The notes beneath the pieces are model-generated. The model worked only from the letters and a program-made list of their open reading frames with translations, did not search any database and was not told the origin of the DNA. This document shows positions 40,625 through 49,791 of a stretch of DNA of 64,000 bases, in pieces. The first letter of the stretch is position 1; each line of letters begins with the position of its first letter. The translations under genes and the position numbers were made by a program. The DNA is from Deltaproteobacteria bacterium (lineage in GTDB: Bacteria > Myxococcota_A > UBA796 > UBA9615): contig JAGSHC010000007.1 of assembly GCA_023954745.1 (NCBI GenBank), positions 1 to 64,000 of the forward strand. Direction: 5' to 3'.

Positions 40625-40652
40625 ACGGGCCAGTCCCGAAGGACTGACCCGT
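40625..40652. terminator. Bidirectional terminator between convergent lipoprotein genes
   Basis: ACGGGCCAGTCC, loop CGAA, GGACTGACCCGT forms a 12-bp stem with one mismatch, in the 102-bp gap between the lamin-tail and fasciclin gene ends. A weak CTCTCATTC follows. Confidence 0.65.
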
Positions 40653-40699
40653 CTCTCATTCGCTTCAGTACCTCTCCGTTCGGGGGCGGAGGGTGGGGA

Positions 40700-42061
40700 C
40701 TACTGGAACGAGGGGGGCAGAATCACCGCATCGATGATGTGGATGATGCCGTTGCTGGCCTCCACGTCGGTGGTGGTCACCGTGGCGTTGCCGTTGAGCA
40801 CCACTCCGTTGCTGGCGTCGATGGAGATGTCCTCGCCCTGCACCGTGGTGGCAGAGGTGAGACCCACGACCGCGGCCGCGTCCACCTCACCGGACACCAC
40901 GTGGTAGAGCAGCACCTCGGTGAGCTGCTGGTCGGTGAGACCCTCGGTCACGCTCGCCACCGCCTCAAAGGCAGCGTCGGTGGGCGCGAAGACCGTGAAG
41001 GGCCCCTCGCCGCGCAGGGTGTCCACGAGACCCACCGCAGTGACGGCGTTGGCGAGCTCGCTGAATCCAGCTTCGATGGCGGTGTCGACGATGTCCTTCG
41101 GCAGGGTGATGCTCGGGGGCACGAGGACCGCATCGATGACGTGGATGATGCCGTTGCTCGCCTCGATGTCCGTCACGGTCACCACGGCGCCGCCGTTGAG
41201 GACGACCCCGTTGGAGGCGTCGATGGTGATGTCCTCGCCCTGCACCGTGCCGGTGGAGGTGAGTCCGACGACCGTCGCTGCATCCACCGCGCCGGAGACG
41301 ACGTGGTAGGTGAGGATGGAGGTCAGGGTGTCCGTGTCATCGAGCAGCTTGCCCACGAGTCCCGCGGGCAGCGCCTCGAAAGCGGCGTCCGTAGGGGCGA
41401 ACACCGTGAACGGACCTTCGCCGCGCAGCGTGTCCTCGAGGCCCGCAGCCTGCACCGCGGTCACGAGCGTGCCGAAGTCTCCGGCACCGATGGCGGTGTC
41501 GACGATGTCAACCGGCAGGGTGATGCTCGGGGGCACGATGACCGCGTCGATGACGTGGATGATGCCGTTGGTGGCCTCGATGTCGGTCATGGTGACGGTC
41601 GCGCCGTTCACGGTGACCGTGGTGCCATCGAAGGCGATGGCGATGTCCTCGCCCTGGAGCGAACCCGCAGAGTCGAGGCCCGTGGCGGTGGCGGCGTCCA
41701 CCGCGCCCTCGACCACGTGGTAGGTGAGGATGGAGGTGAGCAGCTCGGTGTCGTCGAGCAGCTTGCCGAGGAGTCCGGCGGGCAGCGCGTCGAAGGCGTC
41801 GTCCGTGGGGGCGAACACGGTGAAGGGGCCGGCCGCGTCGTCATCCATCGTGCCGTCGAGGCTCGCGGCGACGAGGGCGGCGCTCAGGGTGTCGAAGTCG
41901 TCGCTCGCGTCCGCGATGTCGAAGATGGAGTCCGTAGCCGCGACGCTGTCGTCGTCGTCGCCCACGGCGTCGTCGTCGTCTGCCTCAACGGGGCAGCCGG
42001 CAAGGCCGAGCGACATGGTGAGAGCAAGCATCAAGGTCCAGTTGCGATTCAAGTCGATCAT
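40700..42061 (-). CDS. Fasciclin-domain lipoprotein (three FAS1 domains)
   Basis: The 453-residue lipoprotein has lipobox LAGC (Cys23), a short [13 protein letters not shown] linker and three tandem FAS1 domains (about residues 45-185, 185-320, 320-453). Each has the [10 protein letters not shown](A/D)AF and YHVV(S/E)G motifs and ends with NGIIH(V/I)IDAV. FAS1 domains mediate adhesion. Domains 2 and 3 are nearly identical in stretches, indicating tandem duplication. The start is ATG 42061 with GGGAGGA upstream. It probably sits on the cell surface and serves as an adhesin. Confidence 0.93.
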   Translation of the reverse strand: MIDLNRNWTLMLALTMSLGLAGCPVEADDDDAVGDDDDSVAATDSIFDIADASDDFDTLSAALVAASLDGTMDDDAAGPFTVFAPTDDAFDALPAGLLGKLLDDTELLTSILTYHVVEGAVDAATATGLDSAGSLQGEDIAIAFDGTTVTVNGATVTMTDIEATNGIIHVIDAVIVPPSITLPVDIVDTAIGAGDFGTLVTAVQAAGLEDTLRGEGPFTVFAPTDAAFEALPAGLVGKLLDDTDTLTSILTYHVVSGAVDAATVVGLTSTGTVQGEDITIDASNGVVLNGGAVVTVTDIEASNGIIHVIDAVLVPPSITLPKDIVDTAIEAGFSELANAVTAVGLVDTLRGEGPFTVFAPTDAAFEAVASVTEGLTDQQLTEVLLYHVVSGEVDAAAVVGLTSATTVQGEDISIDASNGVVLNGNATVTTTDVEASNGIIHIIDAVILPPSFQ

Positions 42062-42531
42062 TTCTCGAAGTCCTCCCGTTCAACCGTGAATCGGTCAAAA
42101 CGACTACGGGAAGTATTAGACTCGACCATTCCGACCAGCAACTCCAAACCGTTCTTTTGTGGTCGCTTTTCGATATGAACGATAGACATCGACCCAATAC
42201 CAAAGACTTCGACCTGAAAAGATCCATCCGCAACCGCCCGGGAAGCGCCCATTCCGACCCCTCTCGACGGCGCGTGACGACGAGCCAAAGTGTCAGGGTT
42301 TCGCGGGCCAGTGACAAAGTGGCACTTGCCCGCGCCAGGCCACCCGTCCATGCTCTTGGAACTTCGAGCCCAGGCGCAGTCCGCGCCGCACCAGTATTGG
42401 ACGACATGAAGCACTCCCTCTGCCCCATCAATTTCCAAGAGCGACCGGCCACGAGTGTCCTTTTGGACACTGATGGTCAGTACCGCCCCGGGGGCGTAGG
42501 AGTGACTTGAGCTCGTAGAGCACACAAGCAT
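42058..42531 (-). CDS. Possible orphan gene upstream of the fasciclin gene
   Basis: A 157-residue open frame has a 4-base ATGA overlap with the fasciclin gene start and ends in [10 protein letters not shown]. Codon use is less GC-rich in third positions than all neighbours. The protein has two short plausible beta regions ([19 protein letters not shown] and [18 protein letters not shown]) but no known motif. No good ribosome-binding site is seen for ATG 42531. The overlap and composition favour a real gene or a gene fragment of foreign origin; it may also be just the leader of the fasciclin gene. The interval 42062-42536 otherwise holds only a perfect 7-bp stem (AGTGTCC TTTT GGACACT, 42454-42471). 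Confidence 0.3.
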   Translation of the reverse strand: MLVCSTSSSHSYAPGAVLTISVQKDTRGRSLLEIDGAEGVLHVVQYWCGADCAWARSSKSMDGWPGAGKCHFVTGPRNPDTLARRHAPSRGVGMGASRAVADGSFQVEVFGIGSMSIVHIEKRPQKNGLELLVGMVESNTSRSRFDRFTVEREDFEK

Positions 42532-42536
42532 CCACA

Positions 42537-42571
42537 AACGCCCCCGCCGGCCCAGAGCCAGCGGGGGCGTT
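42537..42571. terminator. Strong GC hairpin terminator
   Basis: AACGCCCCCGC and GCGGGGGCGTT form an 11-bp perfect stem around a 13-base loop, followed by CTCGTTCC. It separates the fasciclin unit from a small HTH gene. Confidence 0.7.
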
Positions 42572-42680
42572 CTCGTTCCGGATCCCCAAACAGCACCGCC
42601 GGTTCGCCGGCTCAACCCGACCCCGGGCCTGCCCGGAGTCACAACCCAACCGCCGGGTATCACCGGCCAGGGAGTTCGAC

Positions 42681-42878
42681 ATGACCGCAATGACTCGTCG
42701 ACAGCGACTGGCTGTGTGGATGCGGGGCCGCGGACCCACCACCGTGGGTGAAGCCGCGTCCCGCTTCGCAGTCTCCGAGCGCACCATCTTCCGTGACATC
42801 GCACGCATGCGTGCTGATGGCCTCCGGGTGATGGGTGACCCGGGCCGCGGCGGTGGAATCTGGCTCCGCGCGCGATGA
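42681..42878 (+). CDS. Small winged/HTH protein (DeoR-like HTH alone)
   Basis: The 65-residue protein is essentially one helix-turn-helix: RRQRLAVWMRGRGPTTVGEA, ASRFAVSERTIFRDIARMRA and a wing GLRVMGDPGRGGGIWL. It matches the N-terminal HTH_11/DeoR domain of larger regulators, with no effector domain. Start ATG 42681 has GGGAG six bases upstream. Hairpin terminators on both sides (42537-42571 and 42924-42963) make it an independent transcript. It may be a complete small regulator or a domain freed from a larger gene. Confidence 0.65.
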   Translation: MTAMTRRQRLAVWMRGRGPTTVGEAASRFAVSERTIFRDIARMRADGLRVMGDPGRGGGIWLRAR

Positions 42879-42923
42879 CCTCAACCCCAGATACGTAGGC
42901 GCGGCAACGCCCACGTAGAAGAC

Positions 42924-42963
42924 AACGGGGGCGCCGTCCATGGTCGGACGGCGTCCCCCAGTT
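42924..42963. terminator. GC-rich hairpin terminator after the small HTH gene
   Basis: GGGGGCGCCGTCC and GGACGGCGTCCCCC form a 13-bp stem with one bulge around ATGGTC, just downstream of the HTH gene. Confidence 0.65.
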
Positions 42964-43166
42964 CCGGATTCTTGCCGCCGTCGGGGCGGCTTCTCCGCTT
43001 GGGCGCTCCAATTCAGCGCAGGCGCGCCATCGTCGACCACCACGGTGCACCGTCTCGGATCAGCCCGCTCCCCTCCCTCACCGCCGTTCCGGCTCCTCGT
43101 CGCTCGTTTGGGCTCCCTGGCATGCCCGTTGCTCTTCCACCGGGTCCGTGCCCAAGGAGAGAGACG

Positions 43167-44417
43167 ATGTCGACCCACAAGCGCATGAGCACCCTGGCCG
43201 AGGCGAGCAACGCCGGCCGCCACGAAGATGCACTCACCCTCGCCCGCGACCTGAAGCGGGAGCTACTGGCCGACGTGTTCACCGATGCCGCCCTGCTCGG
43301 CTGGGCCAGAGACTACGAATTGCGCAGCCTCTACCACCTCGAGCGCTTCGCAGAGGGGCTCGAGCTCCTCGAGTCCGGCGAACCGAAGCCCTTCTTGATC
43401 TCCGCGAAGAACGCAGCCTGGCTTCACTCTGTGGGGGCCGAGATGGCCGCTCGGATCGGCCTGCACGACGCCGTCTTGCGGCAGGGCCAGAAGGCAGTCG
43501 ACCTGCGACTGGATGACGGCGACGTCGAAGGCGCCACCACGGCCATCGCCACGATGCGCGCGCTCTTCGACCTGGTGGAGCGGCCCGATCTCGCGGAGCG
43601 GTTCACCACCTGGAGCGAGCGCCTCTGGACCAGCCAGGAGCCAGGCGGTCGCCGCGCGATGGACTCGGCGATGGCTGTGGCCCAGGCCGCCAAGAAGGAC
43701 TGGTACCTCGCGGGGCTGCCCCGCAAGGAGGACCGAATGCGACGGTGGCGCCTCCGAGAAGCGGCGCTGATCGGAGACGCGGCCAGGGTGCGGGATCTGC
43801 TTCATGCGGGGACCGACCCAAACTCCATCGACCCGCGCGCACCGGGGCTCCCGACGGCCCTGATCCAGGGGGCATATGCCGGCCACCACGAAGTGATGCA
43901 GGCTCTCCTCCAAGCGAGGAGCGCCACCTCCCTCGCCAACGTCCAGGGCCGAACCGCCCTCCACCAAGCGGCGGACCAGGGCCATGACGGCATCGTTCGA
44001 CTCCTCCTGGAGGCCGGGGCCGACGTCACCGCAGCAGACTTCTGCGGACACACCCCGCTGCACGTGGCGTGCTGGCAGGACCACCTCAACGTCGTCCAGG
44101 AGCTCGTGGCTGCGGGCGCCCCCCTCCACCGGGGGGACATCAACGGCGACAGTCCCTTGGCGCTGTCTGCCACCGAGCGCCACACCCGCGTGCTCGAGTT
44201 CCTGCTGACCGTGGATGACGACCTGGATCGCGCGAACCACTTCGGCCAGACGGCCTTGCACGGCGCGGCCATTGCGGGCATCGCCCCGGCTGTGGAGCTG
44301 TTGCTCTCCGCAGGGGCGAGCGCCGACCTGCCAGACCGGAATGGGATGGACGCCCTGGCCTGGGCTCAACACGAAGGAAACGCCGAGGCGGACCGGGTGT
44401 TGTCCCGCGCGGGATAG
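43167..44417 (+). CDS. Ankyrin-repeat protein
   Basis: The 416-residue protein starts at ATG 43167 after AAGGAGAG. Residues 1-190 are helical with no named domain. Residues about 200-410 contain five to six ankyrin repeats (GRTALHQAADQGHDGIVRLL, GHTPLHVACWQDHLNVVQELV, GQTALHGAAIAGIAPAVELL). No signal peptide or enzyme motif. Likely a protein-protein interaction scaffold. Confidence 0.87.
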   Translation: MSTHKRMSTLAEASNAGRHEDALTLARDLKRELLADVFTDAALLGWARDYELRSLYHLERFAEGLELLESGEPKPFLISAKNAAWLHSVGAEMAARIGLHDAVLRQGQKAVDLRLDDGDVEGATTAIATMRALFDLVERPDLAERFTTWSERLWTSQEPGGRRAMDSAMAVAQAAKKDWYLAGLPRKEDRMRRWRLREAALIGDAARVRDLLHAGTDPNSIDPRAPGLPTALIQGAYAGHHEVMQALLQARSATSLANVQGRTALHQAADQGHDGIVRLLLEAGADVTAADFCGHTPLHVACWQDHLNVVQELVAAGAPLHRGDINGDSPLALSATERHTRVLEFLLTVDDDLDRANHFGQTALHGAAIAGIAPAVELLLSAGASADLPDRNGMDALAWAQHEGNAEADRVLSRAG

Positions 44418-44514
44418 ACCGCCTCGCGATCACGGGCCCCCCTCCCCAGGTGCGAACTCGCCCGCGGCTCACGACCTACTTGTCGCTCACAAAGTTGGGC
44501 CATACCCTCGGGTC

Positions 44515-45399
44515 ATGACCGCATCCACCGCCGTCGTCTCCAGCCGCCCCTCCTTCTACTCGATCGTGCCAAATCGTGACCGCGCGGACGACCTGTTCCG
44601 CTCGTACATCGCGTTCCTCGAGGAGCGGAACGGCGACTTGTTCGCCGACGACGGCTTCGCCCACCGCGAGGCGATGATGGACACCCTTGGAGAGCACGAC
44701 GCCATCTATCGGGGTGGCTTCGACAACGCGGTCTTCAACCGCAACTACGTCAAGCTCCAGGACACCGACCTGAGCGACGAGCAGCTGGCGCTCCTGGCCT
44801 TCGTGAAGATGAACGCGGGCGAGGCCTACGGGGTCGAGGTGATGTCCGAGGCGCGGGCGGACCTGATGGCGCGCCCGGAGCCGCTCTACGTGCTGGAGCG
44901 GGTGCTCGGCCGGGAGGAGAACTACCACACGAAGATGCTGGTGGGCGCCGCCGACCACTTCGACGGGATCGAGGTGGAGGGAGCGTGGAGACCCGCATGG
45001 CCGCTGAAGCTCCTGATCTTCGCGTTGGCGAAGTTCCCGCCGTCGATGTTCCATCCGATTCTGCTCGGAGCCGAGATCAGCGGGGTGTTCACCATGAACT
45101 GGATGCTCGGCCGTCTCTCCACGATGTTTCCCGACGACCCCGGCGTGCGGGAGTCCATGGAGCACCGGATCATCGAGGTCCTCATCGATGAGGTGGGCCA
45201 CGTGGCCTACAACCGCATCTGCGTAGGCACCGCCGGCATGCGCGCCGCGAAGGTCCTCGCCAGGGGCGTCTCCAAGAGCCACGACGACCTCACCCCAGAG
45301 CTCAACGTCCTGGGATACGCCGAGGCCCGCAAGGGGCTCGCGTCCTTCGACTACGCAGACCTGCCCGAAGAGGTGCGACGCAAGGCGTGGTTCGCCTAG
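44515..45399 (+). CDS. Ferritin-like di-iron protein
   Basis: The 294-residue protein has the residue pattern of a di-iron carboxylate four-helix protein: E in GEAYGVEVMSEA, ExxH in GREENYHTK, E in LLGAEISG, and ExxH in IDEVGHVAY. Hydrophobic segments (FALAKFPPSMFHPIL) suggest membrane proximity. No family name is certain. It could be an oxidase, hydroxylase or iron-binding protein. It lies 85 bp upstream of the GcvT-like gene on the same strand, so it may be part of that operon. Confidence 0.65.
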   Translation: MTASTAVVSSRPSFYSIVPNRDRADDLFRSYIAFLEERNGDLFADDGFAHREAMMDTLGEHDAIYRGGFDNAVFNRNYVKLQDTDLSDEQLALLAFVKMNAGEAYGVEVMSEARADLMARPEPLYVLERVLGREENYHTKMLVGAADHFDGIEVEGAWRPAWPLKLLIFALAKFPPSMFHPILLGAEISGVFTMNWMLGRLSTMFPDDPGVRESMEHRIIEVLIDEVGHVAYNRICVGTAGMRAAKVLARGVSKSHDDLTPELNVLGYAEARKGLASFDYADLPEEVRRKAWFA

Positions 45400-45484
45400 G
45401 GGCTCTGCCCCGCACCTGTGAAGAAGTTGCGGAGACTTCGCCCCCTCGCCTGATGCCGCGTCCCCGGTTTAGAGTGCGCGTTCC

Positions 45485-46717
45485 ATGCCTCGACACACCC
45501 CATTTCACCCTCGGACCGCCGCGCTCTGCCACAGCTATGCGTGGAAGGAGTGGGCGGGCCAGCTGGCCGTCTGCAACTACGACCGTCACTCCGAGCGCGA
45601 GTACTTCGCCTTCCGCCACAACGCGGGATTGATCGACGTCTCCCCGCTCTACAAGTACGACGTGCGCGGGCCTGACGCCGCTGACTTCCTGGCCCACGTG
45701 TGGACTCGGGACTGCAACAAGCTCAAGCCCGGGCGCATGTACTACGGCGCCATGTGCAACGAGGACGGCCACACGCTGGACGACGGCACCATCGCCAACC
45801 TCGGTGAAGGGCTGTTCCGGGCGACGACGAGCGAGCCATGGCTGGGCTGGTATGGGCGGCACTCTCGCGGGTTCGACGTGTCCATCGAGGACGTGACCGA
45901 CCGCATCGCGGCGCTGTCGCTCCAGGGGCCCCTCGCGCGCGAGATCCTCCAGGGCATCACCGACGCGGACCTCGACGCCCTGCGGTTCTTCGGCATCACG
46001 TCGTGCACCGTGGCGGGCCAGGCCGGGCACATCTCGCGGACCGGCTACACCGGGGACCTCGGCTACGAGATCTGGGTCGACCCCGACGGCGCCCTCCCCC
46101 TGTGGGACGCGCTCCAGACCGCAGGGGCGCCCTTCGGGATGCAGCCGGCAGGGCTCGACGCCATGGACGTCACCCGCATCGAAGCCGGCTTCGTTCTGCA
46201 AGGCGTGGACTACGTGAGCGCCAAGAGCTGCATCACCGAGTCCCTCAAGAGCACGCCCGACGATGCGTCGCTGGGCTGGACGGTCAAGCTCGACCGCGAG
46301 GGCTGGATCGGTCGAGACGCTCTGCTCCGAGAGCGCGACGCTGGCGGAAGCAAGTGGCAGCTGGTGGGTCTGGAGATCGACTGGGCCGAGCTCGAGCAGC
46401 TCTACGACTCCTACAAGCTGCCCCCCCACCTCGCCCCTCACGCCTCCCGGGCGGCGCTTCCGGTGTGGAACGCCGACGGCAAGCAGGTCGGCCAGGCGAC
46501 ATCGTCCACGTGGTCTCCCCAGCTCAAGCGCTACATCGCGCTCGCCCAGGTGCACCGCCCCTACGCGGCCGAGGGCACGGCCTTGACCATCGAGCACACG
46601 CCGGAGTTCGAGCGGCATCGCATCACCGCGACGGTCGTGGACAAGCCCTTCTACAACCCACCGCAGAAGACCTTCACGCCCGCCAAGGCGAAGGCCAAGA
46701 AGGAGGCGGTGGCATGA
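45485..46717 (+). CDS. GcvT-like aminomethyltransferase/demethylase
   Basis: The 410-residue protein belongs to the glycine cleavage T-protein family, distinct from canonical GcvT. Conserved blocks are GLIDVSPLYKYDVRGPDA, CNEDGHTLDDGTIANLG and RTGYTGDLGYEIWV, then the C-terminal barrel. T-proteins transfer a one-carbon unit from an amino-methyl or methyl donor to tetrahydrofolate. There is no gcvH or gcvP nearby. It overlaps the next gene by four bases (ATGA), so it acts with two FAD oxidoreductases. Confidence 0.88.
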   Translation: MPRHTPFHPRTAALCHSYAWKEWAGQLAVCNYDRHSEREYFAFRHNAGLIDVSPLYKYDVRGPDAADFLAHVWTRDCNKLKPGRMYYGAMCNEDGHTLDDGTIANLGEGLFRATTSEPWLGWYGRHSRGFDVSIEDVTDRIAALSLQGPLAREILQGITDADLDALRFFGITSCTVAGQAGHISRTGYTGDLGYEIWVDPDGALPLWDALQTAGAPFGMQPAGLDAMDVTRIEAGFVLQGVDYVSAKSCITESLKSTPDDASLGWTVKLDREGWIGRDALLRERDAGGSKWQLVGLEIDWAELEQLYDSYKLPPHLAPHASRAALPVWNADGKQVGQATSSTWSPQLKRYIALAQVHRPYAAEGTALTIEHTPEFERHRITATVVDKPFYNPPQKTFTPAKAKAKKEAVA

Positions 46718-48321
46718 GCGCCCTCGGTACTTCGGGAAACCCCTACGACGCCATCGTGGTCGGCGCCGGCCACAACGGCCTCGCCTGCGCCGCCTACCTC
46801 GCCAAGGAGGGTCGCAAGGTCCTCGTGCTGGAGCGACGCCACCTCGTGGGTGGCGCGGCCGTGAGCGAGAGCCTCTACCCCGGCTTCACCTACAGCGTGT
46901 GCAGCTACGTGGTGTCCCTGCTGCGGCCCTGGATCATCCGGGACCTGGAGCTGGTGAAGCACGGGCTCAAGATCGTGCCATTGGAGTGCAGCTACACGCC
47001 GCAACCCGACGACGCCGGCCTGTGTCGCTGGCCCGATCCCGACAAGACGCGGGAGGAGATTCGACGTCTCTCGCCCCGCGACGCCGACACGTACCCCGAG
47101 TTCGGGCGCGCCGTCTCTCGCCTGTCCCGCTTCGTCAAGCCCTTCATCGACAGCCCCGCCCCCGACCCGCTGTCCCTCAAGCCCAAGGATCTGTGGCAGC
47201 TCATGGGCATGGGGCGAGCGTTCCGGGAGCTCGGCGACGACCTCACCGCGCTCCAGTTCAAGCTCACCACCATGGGAGGCGTGGACTTCCTGCGGGAGTG
47301 GTTCGAGTCCGACCAGCTCATCGCTCCCATGTCGTGCAGCGGCATCATCGGCACCTTCCTCGGGGTCAACTCGCCAGGCACCGCCTACGTGCTCCTGCAC
47401 CACTACATGGGAGAGATCGACGGCTCCTCACGCGCGTGGGGTTTCCCGGTGGGCGGCACTGGCGCCATCAGCGAGGCCATCGCCAGCTCGGCCCGGTCCC
47501 ACGGAGCCGAGATTCGCTGCAACGCGGCGGTGGAGAAGATCCTCGTCAAGGGCGGCAAGACCTACGGGGTCGCGCTCCAGAGCGGCGACGAGCTGCACAG
47601 CAAGACCGTCATCAGCGGCTGCGAGCCTCGCCTGACCTTCAACACCTTCGTGGGCGCCGAGCACCTGCCCGACGAGTTCGTCACCCAGGTGTCCCGCTAC
47701 AAGGCCCGCGGTTCGAGCGGCAAGGTGAACATCGCCCTGGACCGCTGGGTGGACTTCAAGCACCGCCCCGGCGACGGCATGCACGTGCGCGGCGACATCG
47801 CCATCGCGCCGTCCACCGACTACCTGGAGCGCGCCTACGACGACGCCAAGTACGGCGACTTCAGCAAGAAGCCCTACATCAACCTCGTCTTCCCGAGCCT
47901 GCTCGACCGCAACATGGCCCCCCCGGGCAAGCACGTGATGTCCTGCTTCGTGCAGTACGCGCCCTACGACATCAAGGAGGGGCCGTCGCACTGGCCCGAG
48001 AAGCGCGAGGCCTTCGGCGACGCGGTGGTCGACACCCTCGCCGACTACATGCCAGGGCTGAAGGACGCGATCCTGCACCGCCAGGTGCTCACCCCCTGGG
48101 ACCTCGAGCAGGACTTCGGCCTCACCGAAGGCAACATCTTCCACGGTGAGCTCGGCCTCGAGCAGCTGCTCTTCCAGCGGCCCGTGGCGGGCTGGGCTCG
48201 GTACAAGACGCCGGTGAAGAACTTGTGGCTGTGCGGCTCCGGCGCGCATCCCGGCGGAGGCGTCATGGGCGCCCCCGGTGGTCTCGCGGCGAAGGAAATG
48301 CTGAAGCAGAGGGCGGTCTGA
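46714..48321 (+). CDS. NAD(P)/FAD-dependent oxidoreductase, PYROXD2/phytoene-desaturase-like (copy 1)
   Basis: The 535-residue flavoprotein has an N-terminal Rossmann motif (AIVVGAGHNGLACAAYLAKEG) and C-terminal FAD site (NLWLCGSGAHPGGGVMGAPG). It is in the amine-oxidase/phytoene dehydrogenase superfamily, PYROXD2-like. Start ATG 46714 overlaps the GcvT-like stop and its stop is in a TGATG overlap with the second oxidoreductase. It probably oxidises the substrate that supplies the one-carbon unit. No signal peptide. Confidence 0.87.
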   Translation: MSALGTSGNPYDAIVVGAGHNGLACAAYLAKEGRKVLVLERRHLVGGAAVSESLYPGFTYSVCSYVVSLLRPWIIRDLELVKHGLKIVPLECSYTPQPDDAGLCRWPDPDKTREEIRRLSPRDADTYPEFGRAVSRLSRFVKPFIDSPAPDPLSLKPKDLWQLMGMGRAFRELGDDLTALQFKLTTMGGVDFLREWFESDQLIAPMSCSGIIGTFLGVNSPGTAYVLLHHYMGEIDGSSRAWGFPVGGTGAISEAIASSARSHGAEIRCNAAVEKILVKGGKTYGVALQSGDELHSKTVISGCEPRLTFNTFVGAEHLPDEFVTQVSRYKARGSSGKVNIALDRWVDFKHRPGDGMHVRGDIAIAPSTDYLERAYDDAKYGDFSKKPYINLVFPSLLDRNMAPPGKHVMSCFVQYAPYDIKEGPSHWPEKREAFGDAVVDTLADYMPGLKDAILHRQVLTPWDLEQDFGLTEGNIFHGELGLEQLLFQRPVAGWARYKTPVKNLWLCGSGAHPGGGVMGAPGGLAAKEMLKQRAV

Positions 48322-49712
48322 TGGCGGACGTCATTGTTGTTGGAGGCGGCCACAACGGCCTGGTGGCGGCGGCGACGCTGGCGAAGGCTGGCCGGCGCGT
48401 TCAGGTGCTCGAGGCGCGTGAGGACGTAGGCGGCATCTGCCATCTGCTGATGGACGGAAGCACGCTCTCCCCGGAGGTCGTGAAGAGCCTCGGACTGTCC
48501 ACCAGCGCGGAGCTGGCCAGCAAAGCCGTCAACCACGAGGGGCGTGCGATCAACCTCGACGCCAGCGCTGGGGATGCGGGGTACACCGGCTGGCGCTCTT
48601 GGGTCGACACCGTGCGCCCGGCCCTCGCCGCTCAGCTCGACGCAGCGGCCCCGGACATCGGCAGCACCGCCCCCATCTGGCCCCTCGCGAAGGCGGGGAT
48701 GGCCGTCCGCAAGCTCGGCAAGCGCGACATGATGGAGCTGCTCCGGGTGGCGCCCTCGTGCATCGACGACTGGCTCAGCGAGCACCTGACGGACCCGCTG
48801 CTCCGCGCGGCGTTGATGATGCCGGCGCTGCAGGGCACCTGGATGGGGCCCCGCTCTCCGACGTCCGCCGCGGCGCTCCTCCTCCGCGAAGCCTGCCGAG
48901 CGGGCACCAGCGTGAGCACCGGCTCGCTCCCCGAGGCCCTGCTCGCGGCGTGCAAGGCGGCCGGAGTCGAGGTGACCACGGGCGCGACGGTGAAGCGCAT
49001 CCGCATCGAGGGCGGCAAGGTCGCCGGGGTCGAGCTCGCCGACGGGACTCCTGTCGACGCGCCCACGGTCCTCAGCACGGTCGGTCCGAAGGCGACCTTC
49101 TTGCGCCTGCTGCATCCCCGGCACGTGCCCGGGAAGACGGCCCACCAGATGGAGGTCGTGCGCGTGCGTGGGACCTTGGCTCGTATCGAGCTGGACGCGG
49201 CCACCGAGGTCTCCTGGCCCGGCCAGCACTTCTTCGTGGCCAATGAGCCCATGCACCTCGAGCGCGCGTTCGATGACGTGAAGCATCGGCGCCTCCCCAC
49301 AGTGCCGCCTCCGCTCGAAGTAGGCGTCGGGCTCTTCGGCGAGCACGTAAGCGTCAACTGCTGGAGCGCGCCCTACGAGCTGAAGGGCGGGTGGACCGAC
49401 GAGGCGAAGGACGCGCTGGTGGCCTCGGTCCTCGAGTCCCTCGAGAAGGCCGTCCCGGGCGCGAAGGACGCCAAGGTGGTGGGCGTGAAGACCCCCGCCG
49501 ACCTGGAGACGGAGTTCGGCCTGGACGGCGGACACCCCAACCACGGGGAGATCGCCCTCGATCAGCTGGGCCCCATGCGTCCGAGCATGAAGCTGTCGCG
49601 TTACGGCACCGCCATTCCCGGCCTGTGGCTCGGCTGTGCGGGCATCCACCCGGGTGGCGGGATCAGCGGACGACCCGGCTTGTTCGCGGCGCAAGCGATG
49701 CTGCGTGGCTGA
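48321..49712 (+). CDS. NAD(P)/FAD-dependent oxidoreductase, PYROXD2-like (copy 2)
   Basis: The 463-residue paralogue has VIVVGGGHNGLVAAATLAKAG at the N terminus and LWLGCAGIHPGGGISGRPG at the C terminus. It is shorter and divergent from copy 1. Coupled by overlap to copy 1. Two related flavoproteins made as a pair may form a heterodimer or act in sequence. A weak hairpin terminator follows at 49727-49749. Confidence 0.85.
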   Translation: MADVIVVGGGHNGLVAAATLAKAGRRVQVLEAREDVGGICHLLMDGSTLSPEVVKSLGLSTSAELASKAVNHEGRAINLDASAGDAGYTGWRSWVDTVRPALAAQLDAAAPDIGSTAPIWPLAKAGMAVRKLGKRDMMELLRVAPSCIDDWLSEHLTDPLLRAALMMPALQGTWMGPRSPTSAAALLLREACRAGTSVSTGSLPEALLAACKAAGVEVTTGATVKRIRIEGGKVAGVELADGTPVDAPTVLSTVGPKATFLRLLHPRHVPGKTAHQMEVVRVRGTLARIELDAATEVSWPGQHFFVANEPMHLERAFDDVKHRRLPTVPPPLEVGVGLFGEHVSVNCWSAPYELKGGWTDEAKDALVASVLESLEKAVPGAKDAKVVGVKTPADLETEFGLDGGHPNHGEIALDQLGPMRPSMKLSRYGTAIPGLWLGCAGIHPGGGISGRPGLFAAQAMLRG

Positions 49713-49726
49713 CCACTAGGGCGCAA

Positions 49727-49749
49727 AGCCCGCTTCGGGCCGGGCATTT
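49727..49749 (+). terminator. Probable intrinsic terminator of the GcvT-oxidoreductase operon
   Basis: AGCCCG and CGGGCA form a short stem with loop CTTCGGGC, followed by TTTC. It lies just downstream of the second oxidoreductase gene. Confidence 0.4.
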
Positions 49750-49791
49750 CTCGCCTCCTCTGACCGCTGAGGCTCGTGCCATCGTGGGAAG

